Shown: positions 1 to 3,821 of the stretch, piece by piece | How the letters are laid out: every line of letters starts with the position of its first letter | How positions within the stretch are numbered: the stretch's first letter is position 1 | From: Clostridiales bacterium | GTDB taxonomy: Bacteria; Bacillota; Clostridia; Oscillospirales; Oscillospiraceae | Length of the DNA stretch: 7,946 nucleotides | Assembly: GCA_021203685.1 (NCBI GenBank) | Contig: JAJQAS010000267.1 | Span: 1 to 7,946, forward strand | Direction: 5' to 3' | Made by a program: the position numbers and the translations under genes | Notes under the pieces: model-generated | Told to the model about the DNA's origin: nothing | What the model saw: the letters and a program-made list of their open reading frames with translations, nothing else | Databases searched by the model: none

Positions 1-21
1 CCCTCACAAACCTGAATGATC

Positions 22-64
22 TACCCCCCGTTGCCCCCCCTCATGGGGGTGGGGGGGGGGGGTA
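22..64. repeat. C/G-rich inverted repeat with 12-G homopolymer
   Basis: TACCCCCC at 22-29 is complementary to GGGGGGTA at 57-64, and an inner C7 run (34-40) can pair with G5 at 45-49. The right arm contains an uninterrupted run of 12 G (51-62). A SacII-type palindrome, GCCGCGGC, follows at 66-73. No T-tract follows the hairpin, so it is not a normal intrinsic terminator. It lies about 110 bp upstream of the -10 box of the DUF285 gene. It may be part of an intergenic repeat element cut by the window edge. The run length could also be a sequencing or assembly error. Confidence 0.6.
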
Positions 65-152
65 AGCCGCGGCGGAGGGGTTTCACGGTGGCAATGACTG
101 ATAAAGCTGAGCAAACGAGATACCCAAATTTATAAATATTGCGCTGAACCCT

Positions 153-182
153 CTGGCAGGAACAGGCGAAAGCTGGTATAAT
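153..182 (+). promoter_or_regulatory. Extended -10 promoter of the DUF285 surface-protein gene
   Basis: A perfect TATAAT at 177-182 is preceded by TGG, giving an extended -10. A partial -35 (CTGGCA, 153-158) lies 18 bp upstream. The predicted transcript start is near 189, leaving a short leader of about 24 nt. That leader contains a purine-rich ribosome site (AGGAAAGGGAG, 195-205) 7 nt before the ATG at 213. The rest of 1-212 shows no gene. Confidence 0.7.
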
Positions 183-212
183 GGGTCAAAAAGAGGAAAG
201 GGAGCTGTCGGT

Positions 213-2015
213 ATGTCTGAACACGGAGAAAAAACCGCAAACGCCGCCCGCTGGACCTGCCCCGGCTGCGGCAGGGAAAACGGCCCGGAGATGGTCTGCC
301 CTGACTGCGGGTTTGATGAGAGCGCCAACGCCCTGGCCTACCCTACCCTGATGCCGCTGTCCCAGAACCTCGCCAGCCCTGACCGGGCGCGGCTGGAAGC
401 GGAGGTCAGGCGGCTCCAGGAAGAAAAACAGCGGCACGCGGAGGAGCAGGCGCGGCTGGACGCGGAGCAGAAAAACCTGGACGCGGAGCTGCTGCGCCTC
501 CAGGCGGAATTGCAGCGCCAGGAGACAGCGGAGAAACAGCCTGCGGAACCGGAGAGCGATTCGCTGGAGGAATTTGACCGCCTGGCAGAGGAATTACAGC
601 GGCGCGAAAACGCGAAACGGCAGAGCAAGAAGGAGGAAAGCCAGCGGGCGGAGCCGACGCGCCAAGTCGAAGAAGGAAAGCACCCCAAACGGCGGAAACT
701 GCTGCTGGCAGTCGTTGGGGTTGGGGCCGCTGTGGTAGCGGCTCTGTTGCTGGTCTGTCTCTGGCCCAGCAGCAATGAGCCAACCTCTCTGGATGGGGTC
801 ACGGCGAAAACAAAAATCACCGAAGTCTACTTCCTGGACACCCTGGAGAACGCGCCAAAGAGGGCGGCGGACCTCTCCGAGGCAGAAGACGGCAGCATCC
901 TCTGCTGGACGGAGGACACGGTGCAGTACATCGCCGGGGACGGCGGTGTAGTGGGCGGAAGCGACTGCGGGAACCTGTTTTATGGGTATGAAAATGTGAC
1001 TGCCATCCACTTTGACGGGAATTTTGACACCTCCAACGTGACGGATATGGGTTGGATGTTTTATGATTGCTCCTCCCTGACATCGCTGGATTTGTCCGGC
1101 TTTGACACTTCTAATGTGACGGAGATGTACAGTATGTTTTGTGGCTGCTCTTCCCTGACAGAGCTGGATTTGTCTGGCTGGGATACTTCCAATATGAAGA
1201 ATATGTACAGTATGTTTTATGGCTGTTCTTCCCTGACAGAGCTGGATGTGACGGGCTTCGACACCACCAACGTGTGGAATATGAGTGGTATGTTTCAGGG
1301 CTGTTCTTCCCTGACAGAACTGGACGTAACGGGCTTCAACACCACCAACGTGACGAATATAAGCAGTATGTTTTACGGCTGCACTTCCCTGACAGAGTTG
1401 GACGTAACGGGCTTCAACACCGCCAATATGACGAATATGAGCGGTATGTTTAGTAATTGCACTTCCCTGACAGAGTTGGACGTAACGGGCTTTGACACCG
1501 CTAACGTGACAAATATGTACGGTATGTTTTATGGCTGTGCTTCCCTGACAGCGGTGGATGTATCGGGTTGGGACACTTCCAACGTGACAGATATGAGTTC
1601 TATGTTCCGTAGCTGTTATGCCCTGACTACACCAGACCTGTCTGGCTGGGATACATCCAGCGTGACAGATATGAGAAGTATGTTTTACTTCTGCTCTTCC
1701 CTGACAGCATTGGATGCATCGGGCTTTGACACCTCCAACGTGACAGACATGAGCTATATGTTTTGCTACTGCACTTCCCTGACAGAGCTGGATTTGTCTG
1801 GCTGGGATACTTCCAATATGAAGAATATGTACAGTATGTTTTATGGCTGCTCCTCTCTGATAACCTTGGATTTGTCCGGCTGGGACACCTCCAACGTGAC
1901 GGATATGCGTTATATGTTTGAGGACTGCACCGCCCTGACCGACTTCGACCCCTCCTGGCTGGACACCTCCAACGCGCGCACCACAGGTATGTACACCGGC
2001 ACCAGTTGGGAATAA
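213..2015 (+). CDS. Zinc-ribbon, coiled-coil, membrane-anchored BspA-like DUF285 repeat protein
   Basis: A 600-residue protein whose modules are readable in order. Residues 16-33 form a zinc ribbon with two CxxC pairs (C16/C19 and C29/C32). Residues about 57-145 are Glu/Arg/Gln/Leu-rich with a heptad-like pattern, a probable coiled coil. KRRK (159-162) precedes a hydrophobic helix at about 163-183, so the N-terminus should be cytoplasmic and the C-terminus outside. Residues about 193-270 resemble the lead-in of BspA-type domains. Residues 271-582 are twelve repeats of exactly 26 residues (F/W-DTSNVTDM...MF..C.SLT.LD.SG), the DUF285 type of leucine-rich repeat known from surface proteins, with a partial thirteenth to the C-terminus. 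No cleavable signal peptide, lipobox or LPxTG is seen. The start is fixed by the ribosome site and by the promoter just upstream. Function is unknown; the family is often linked to adhesion or surface display. The gene is probably monocistronic or reads on into the reductase gene 69 bp downstream. Confidence 0.88.
   Translation: MSEHGEKTANAARWTCPGCGRENGPEMVCPDCGFDESANALAYPTLMPLSQNLASPDRARLEAEVRRLQEEKQRHAEEQARLDAEQKNLDAELLRLQAELQRQETAEKQPAEPESDSLEEFDRLAEELQRRENAKRQSKKEESQRAEPTRQVEEGKHPKRRKLLLAVVGVGAAVVAALLLVCLWPSSNEPTSLDGVTAKTKITEVYFLDTLENAPKRAADLSEAEDGSILCWTEDTVQYIAGDGGVVGGSDCGNLFYGYENVTAIHFDGNFDTSNVTDMGWMFYDCSSLTSLDLSGFDTSNVTEMYSMFCGCSSLTELDLSGWDTSNMKNMYSMFYGCSSLTELDVTGFDTTNVWNMSGMFQGCSSLTELDVTGFNTTNVTNISSMFYGCTSLTELDVTGFNTANMTNMSGMFSNCTSLTELDVTGFDTANVTNMYGMFYGCASLTAVDVSGWDTSNVTDMSSMFRSCYALTTPDLSGWDTSSVTDMRSMFYFCSSLTALDASGFDTSNVTDMSYMFCYCTSLTELDLSGWDTSNMKNMYSMFYGCSSLITLDLSGWDTSNVTDMRYMFEDCTALTDFDPSWLDTSNARTTGMYTGTSWE
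1023..1958 (+). repeat. Twelve 78-bp tandem coding repeats (DUF285)
   Basis: Repeat units begin at residues 271, 297, 323, 349 and so on every 26 residues up to 557, with no insertion or deletion. A partial unit starts at residue 583. Every unit carries a Cys at its sixteenth position (C286, C312, C338 ... C572). Within the array, 1150-1225 and 1774-1849 are identical over 76 bp and lie exactly eight units apart. The array keeps long frames open on both strands, which explains a long spurious antisense frame here. Confidence 0.9.
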
Positions 2016-2084
2016 CGTTCGGTTGTTCCGTTTCCCGGCTGCTTTGCAAACAGAAGCTGATTTTTCACAAAGGAGTGAAATGAC

Positions 2085-3035
2085 ATGGAAGTTCTCATTG
2101 TCGGCACAGGAGCCATAGGCGTAGCCATGGCCGCCACCCTCCGCTCCGTGGGCTGGGGCGTTTCCCTGCTGGCCCGGGGGGCCACCAAAGACGCCATCAA
2201 CGCCGAAGGGTTGCGCCGCACCGGTCTCTTTGGGGAGGCGGCGATCCCTGCGGGAGAGGCCGCGGTCAGCGACGACTACGGCGCGTTCCCGGAAAACGCC
2301 TTTGATTACATCCTCATCTCGGTCAAGACCATGGCGAACGACGCGGTCAGCGACGCGCTGTGGGAACACCGGGCCATCCTCAGGCCCCAGGGCAAGCTGG
2401 TCATCCTGCAAAACGGCTGGGGTAACGACCAGGCGTATCTCCGCCATTTCCCCCAGGAGCAGGTCTGCTGCGCCCGGGTCATCACCGGCTTCCAGCGGCA
2501 GGCCCCCAACGTCAGCAACGTCACCGTTCACACCGCGCCGGTGCTGTTGGGCAACCTCTACGGCCTGGACGTGGCCCCGCTGGAGCCGCTGGCTCAGGCC
2601 ATCAACGCCGGGGGCATCCCCTGCCAGACCACGGAGGACGTGGGCGCGGCCCTGTGGGCCAAAATGCTCTACAACTGCACCCTGAACCCGCTGGGGGCGG
2701 TGCTGGGCGTTCACTACGGCGCGCTGGGGGAGGCGTCTGAGGGGGTTGCCATTATGAACGACCTGATTGACGAGATTTTCGCCGTCATGTCCGCCGCCGG
2801 GTACCGCACCTACTGGGACACGCCGGAGGACTACAAAAAGGAGTTTTACGGCAAGCTGCTGCCCGACACCTACCACCACAACTCCTCCACCCTCCAGGAT
2901 ATCCGCCGGAAGCGCCCCACCGAAATTGACACCCTCACCGGCAAGGTGCTGGAGCTGGCGGCGCAGTACCAGGTCAGCGTCCCTGCCAATACCATGCTGT
3001 ATCGGCAGGTCAAGACTATCGAGGCGAATTATTGA
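2085..3035 (+). CDS. panE: Ketopantoate reductase family protein (2-dehydropantoate 2-reductase)
   Basis: The family reduces 2-dehydropantoate to pantoate with NADPH in the cytoplasm, a step toward pantothenate and coenzyme A. The protein is 316 residues, usual for the family. The N-terminal Rossmann domain opens with MEVLIVGTGAIG, a GxGxxG dinucleotide motif at residues 7-12. N110-G111 matches the conserved Asn of the hinge region. In the C-terminal ApbA_C domain, K193 in AKMLYN matches the catalytic Lys, followed by N197 and N201. SS at 267-268 and TEID at 279-282 match the substrate-binding Ser and the conserved Glu. AAAGGAG lies 9 nt before the ATG. No separate promoter stands out in the 69 bp upstream, so read-through from the DUF285 gene is possible. 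The family includes paralogues acting on other 2-oxo acids, and no other pantothenate gene is nearby, so the exact substrate is inferred. Confidence 0.88.
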   Translation: MEVLIVGTGAIGVAMAATLRSVGWGVSLLARGATKDAINAEGLRRTGLFGEAAIPAGEAAVSDDYGAFPENAFDYILISVKTMANDAVSDALWEHRAILRPQGKLVILQNGWGNDQAYLRHFPQEQVCCARVITGFQRQAPNVSNVTVHTAPVLLGNLYGLDVAPLEPLAQAINAGGIPCQTTEDVGAALWAKMLYNCTLNPLGAVLGVHYGALGEASEGVAIMNDLIDEIFAVMSAAGYRTYWDTPEDYKKEFYGKLLPDTYHHNSSTLQDIRRKRPTEIDTLTGKVLELAAQYQVSVPANTMLYRQVKTIEANY

Positions 3036-3043
3036 AAAAGAAA

Positions 3044-3062
3044 AAGCCCCGGTCAGGGGCTT
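3044..3062 (-). terminator. Terminator of toxin mRNA, unit A
   Basis: Read on the minus strand: AAGCCCC, loop TGACC, GGGGCTT, then TTTCTTTTT. This is a 7-bp stem with a good T-tract, and it should end the minus-strand toxin transcript of unit A. On the plus strand the hairpin is followed by only two Ts, so it is at best a weak terminator for panE. The last two bases of the plus-strand arm are the start of the antitoxin -35 box (TTGACA, 3061-3066). Confidence 0.65.
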
Positions 3063-3090
3063 GACAGAAGGCCCGCCGGGGCCGTATAAT
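3061..3090 (+). promoter_or_regulatory. Strong promoter of antisense RNA, unit A
   Basis: Perfect TTGACA (3061-3066) and perfect TATAAT (3085-3090), 18 bp apart. The spacer holds a GC dyad, GGCCCGCCGGGGCC (3070-3083). No protein frame with a ribosome site follows. The promoter leads into a stretch of about 90 nt that ends at a strong terminator, as expected for a small RNA gene. Confidence 0.82.
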
Positions 3091-3096
3091 AAACAT

Positions 3097-3186
3097 AGAA
3101 ACAGGCGCTGTCCGACAACGGTTTGCGCCCCTATGGATTACAGAAGTAGTCGCAAGTTGGGGAACGGGCGGCTACTTCTTTTTGTT
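3097..3186 (+). ncRNA. Antisense RNA, putative type I antitoxin, unit A
   Basis: An RNA of about 90 nt is predicted from the consensus promoter (start near 3097) to the T-tract after the hairpin ending at 3179. A first hairpin is GGCGC (3104-3108) with GCGCC (3125-3129), with inner CCG/CGG and an ACAA loop; the terminator hairpin follows. The RNA is fully complementary to the 3' untranslated region and last codons of the toxin mRNA on the other strand. This is the arrangement of RatA with TxpA in Bacillus subtilis (established knowledge). By analogy it would pair with the toxin mRNA and block translation or trigger its decay. Both RNA ends are predicted, not measured. Confidence 0.7.
3142..3183 (+). 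terminator. Terminator of antisense RNA, unit A
   Basis: A 12-bp stem, AGAAGTAGTCGC (3142-3153) with GCGGCTACTTCT (3168-3179), includes one G-T pair. The 14-nt loop is 3154-3167, and TTTT follows. The right arm and T-tract double as the last codons (Lys-Lys-Lys-stop) of the toxin gene on the opposite strand. Confidence 0.82.
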
Positions 3187-3252
3187 CTGCATAAACAGGT
3201 TACAAACGCCGATAATAACCAGACAGAGAGTAAGTACTTCCATCGTAGTCAT
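3172..3252 (-). CDS. 26-residue hydrophobic holin-like toxin peptide, unit A
   Basis: A 26-residue peptide: short polar start (MTTMEV), a hydrophobic core (LTLCLVIIGVCNLF) long enough for one membrane helix, and a QNKKK tail, stop TAG. This plan matches small putative holin-like toxins (Hol-Tox, related to TxpA/BsrG), membrane-active type I toxins of Firmicutes. The start is set by AAAGGGGGT 7 nt upstream. A longer in-frame extension exists, but it is not conserved with unit B, where the upstream frame is shifted. Compared with unit B, 22 of 26 residues match. Ten sense codons and the stop differ only synonymously, against four amino-acid changes, a pattern of selection on protein sequence. 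The ribosome site can be sequestered in a hairpin (3255-3297). Toxicity is inferred. Confidence 0.75.
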   Translation of the reverse strand: MTTMEVLTLCLVIIGVCNLFMQNKKK

Positions 3253-3254
3253 AA

Positions 3255-3297
3255 GGCAGACCCCCTTTCCTTTCAGAGCAGGGGCAAAGAAGCTGCC
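3255..3297 (-). promoter_or_regulatory. Ribosome-site-masking hairpin in toxin leader, unit A
   Basis: On the minus-strand mRNA, GGCAG (3297-3293) can pair with CTGCC (3259-3255), which sits just before the ATG. Inside that stem, CCCC (3284-3281) can pair with the G-run of the ribosome site (3265-3261). This would hide the ribosome site in the full-length mRNA, a known device in type I toxins. It is a manual fold; no energy was computed. Confidence 0.45.
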
Positions 3298-3362
3298 CCC
3301 GATGAGGGGAGCAAACCGCCGCCGTATATGGACAGCGCCCTGGCCCACAAGGGGCCATTGGC

Positions 3363-3391
3363 AGGATAGCACAGGAATCGACAAAAAGCAA
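3363..3391 (-). promoter_or_regulatory. Candidate toxin promoter, unit A
   Basis: On the minus strand: TTGCTT (3391-3386), 17-bp spacer, TATCCT (3368-3363) preceded by TGC, an extended -10. The predicted start near 3357 falls exactly at a 5'-terminal hairpin (TGGCCC, CTTGT, GGGCCA; 3357-3341), a typical RNA-stabilising feature. The leader would be about 105 nt. An alternative is TTGTGG (3350-3345) with TATACG (3328-3323), spacer 16. Either is clearly weaker than the consensus antitoxin promoter. Confidence 0.5.
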
Positions 3392-3408
3392 GCCCTCAGA
3401 AAGGACTT
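3390..3408 (-). terminator. Terminator of toxin mRNA, unit B
   Basis: On the minus strand: AAGTCC, loop TTTCTGA, GGGCTT, then GCTTTTT. This is a 6-bp stem with one G-T pair and a T-rich tail. It is the positional equivalent of the unit A terminator at 3044-3062 although the stem sequence differs. The outer arms overlap the unit B antitoxin -35 box (3407-3412) and the unit A toxin -35 box (3386-3391). Confidence 0.5.
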
Positions 3409-3436
3409 GACAGAAGGCCCGCCGGGGCCGTATAAT
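3407..3436 (+). promoter_or_regulatory. Strong promoter of antisense RNA, unit B
   Basis: Perfect TTGACA (3407-3412), 18-bp spacer with the same GC dyad (3416-3429), perfect TATAAT (3431-3436). The whole block from the -35 through the -10 is identical to unit A. Confidence 0.82.
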
Positions 3437-3442
3437 AAGCAT

Positions 3443-3535
3443 AGAAACAGGCGCTGCCCGACAACGGTTTGCGCCCCTATGTGTTACAAAGTAACCGCTT
3501 CGGGTGGCAAAGTGAGGCGGTTACTTCTTTTTGTC
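3443..3535 (+). ncRNA. Antisense RNA, putative type I antitoxin, unit B
   Basis: An RNA of about 93 nt is predicted between the consensus promoter and its terminator. The 5' half matches the unit A RNA closely (GGCGC/GCGCC hairpin with an ACAA loop). The 3' half has a different stem sequence and loop. It overlaps the 3' untranslated region and last codons of the unit B toxin gene on the other strand. Cross-pairing with the unit A toxin mRNA through the shared 5' half is possible. Ends are predicted from sequence only. Confidence 0.7.
3489..3532 (+). terminator. Terminator of antisense RNA, unit B
   Basis: AAGTAACCGC (3489-3498) pairs perfectly with GCGGTTACTT (3517-3526). Four further weak or G-T pairs bring the loop down to 3503-3512. 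CTTTTT follows. Compared with unit A, both arms changed together (AGTAGTCGC/GCGGCTACT became AGTAACCGC/GCGGTTACT), so the stem is kept by compensatory change. Confidence 0.82.
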
Positions 3536-3601
3536 TTGGATGAACAGGTTGCAAACGCCGATGATGACGAGGAGAAGCGTCAACACTTCCATCGTGCTCA
3601 T
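3521..3601 (-). CDS. 26-residue hydrophobic holin-like toxin peptide, unit B
   Basis: Paralogue of the unit A peptide, 22 of 26 residues identical (T2S, C10L, M21I, N23D), stop TAA. It has the same plan: short polar start, one hydrophobic segment (VLTLLLVIIGVCNLF), IQDKKK tail. AAAGGGGGT lies 7 nt upstream of the ATG and can be masked by a hairpin (3603-3644). As in unit A, the last codons lie under the antisense RNA terminator. A longer reading (to 3742) runs through the predicted promoter. It shares no frame with unit A upstream of this Met, so it is rejected. The likely role is a membrane-active type I toxin held in check by the antisense RNA; this is inference from family and layout. Confidence 0.75.
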   Translation of the reverse strand: MSTMEVLTLLLVIIGVCNLFIQDKKK

Positions 3602-3602
3602 G

Positions 3603-3644
3603 GGCAGCACCCCCTTTCTTGCGAACGGGGGCAAAGAAGCTGCC
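3603..3644 (-). promoter_or_regulatory. Ribosome-site-masking hairpin in toxin leader, unit B
   Basis: On the mRNA, GGCAGC (3644-3639) pairs with GCTGCC (3608-3603), and inside it CCCCC (3631-3627) pairs with the GGGGG of the ribosome site (3614-3610). The outer stem ends one base before the ATG. The same fold is possible in unit A although bases near the start differ. Manual fold only. Confidence 0.5.
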
Positions 3645-3709
3645 CCCGATGAGGGGAGCAAACCGCCGCCGTATATGGACAGCGCCCTGGCCCACAAGGG
3701 GCCATTGGC

Positions 3710-3738
3710 AGGATAGCACAGGAATCGACAAAAAGCAA
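3710..3738 (-). promoter_or_regulatory. Candidate toxin promoter, unit B
   Basis: Same element as in unit A: TTGCTT (3738-3733), 17-bp spacer, TGC-TATCCT (-10 at 3715-3710). The predicted start near 3704 coincides with a 6-bp 5'-terminal hairpin (3704-3688). The alternative pair is TTGTGG (3697-3692) and TATACG (3675-3670). The -35 overlaps the left arm of the terminator at 3737-3767. Confidence 0.5.
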
Positions 3739-3772
3739 GCACCCCTGGAACATCTCCGGGGGTGCTTTTTGC
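3737..3772. terminator. Bidirectional terminator between AI-2E gene and toxin module
   Basis: A 13-bp stem, AAGCACCCCTGGA (3737-3749) with TCCGGGGGTGCTT (3755-3767), has one G-T pair and a 5-nt loop. On the plus strand it is followed by a T-run (TTTTTGC, with the stem's own Ts). On the minus strand it is followed by GCTTTTTG. It should end the purB/AI-2E transcript on the minus strand and anything coming through the modules on the plus strand. Confidence 0.8.
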
Positions 3773-3821
3773 ATGGCTAAATACAAATTTGACCGCTTTT
3801 CAAAACCGGTGGTCAGCGATT

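Larger units (their letters stand above)
3060..3393. repeat. Tandem toxin-antitoxin module, unit A
   Basis: First of two tandem direct repeats of about 347 bp. Bases 3281-3393 (toxin leader and promoter) are identical over 113 bp to 3628-3740. Bases 3060 to about 3134 (antitoxin promoter and 5' half) match 3406 to about 3480 with only two substitutions. In between, the toxin gene and the antitoxin terminator region are clearly diverged. Confidence 0.9.
3406..3740. repeat. Tandem toxin-antitoxin module, unit B
   Basis: Second copy of the module, directly abutting unit A. Its toxin leader and promoter block is identical to unit A over 113 bp, while the peptide gene carries many synonymous changes. 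The copy boundary at 3390-3412 is shared by both units. Confidence 0.9.

Noticed and set aside
1023..1958. Regular 78-bp repeats resembling a CRISPR array
   Set aside because: There is no repeat/spacer alternation; the repeats are in-frame DUF285 coding units with a 26-residue period.
2041..2065. Possible terminator after the DUF285 gene (GCTTT / GAAGC with TTTTT 3 nt later)
   Set aside because: The stem is only 5 bp with a wobble pair and there is a gap before the T-run; too weak to call, and read-through into panE remains possible.
594..2879. Long minus-strand reading frame (761 codons) opposite the DUF285 and panE genes
   Set aside because: The 78-bp repeats are a multiple of three, so an open frame is copied along the antisense strand. 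Its product has no recognisable domain, and the plus-strand genes have clear families, ribosome sites and a promoter.
3172..3384. 70-codon extension of the unit A toxin (and the 73-codon extension of unit B to 3742)
   Set aside because: The extensions run through the predicted promoters and leader hairpins. The upstream frames differ between the two copies despite identical DNA. A good ribosome site precedes the internal Met of both.
3182..3652. Plus-strand frame across both modules (156 codons)
   Set aside because: It has no ribosome site, crosses an antitoxin promoter and its terminator, and reads the repeat in a frame without family resemblance.
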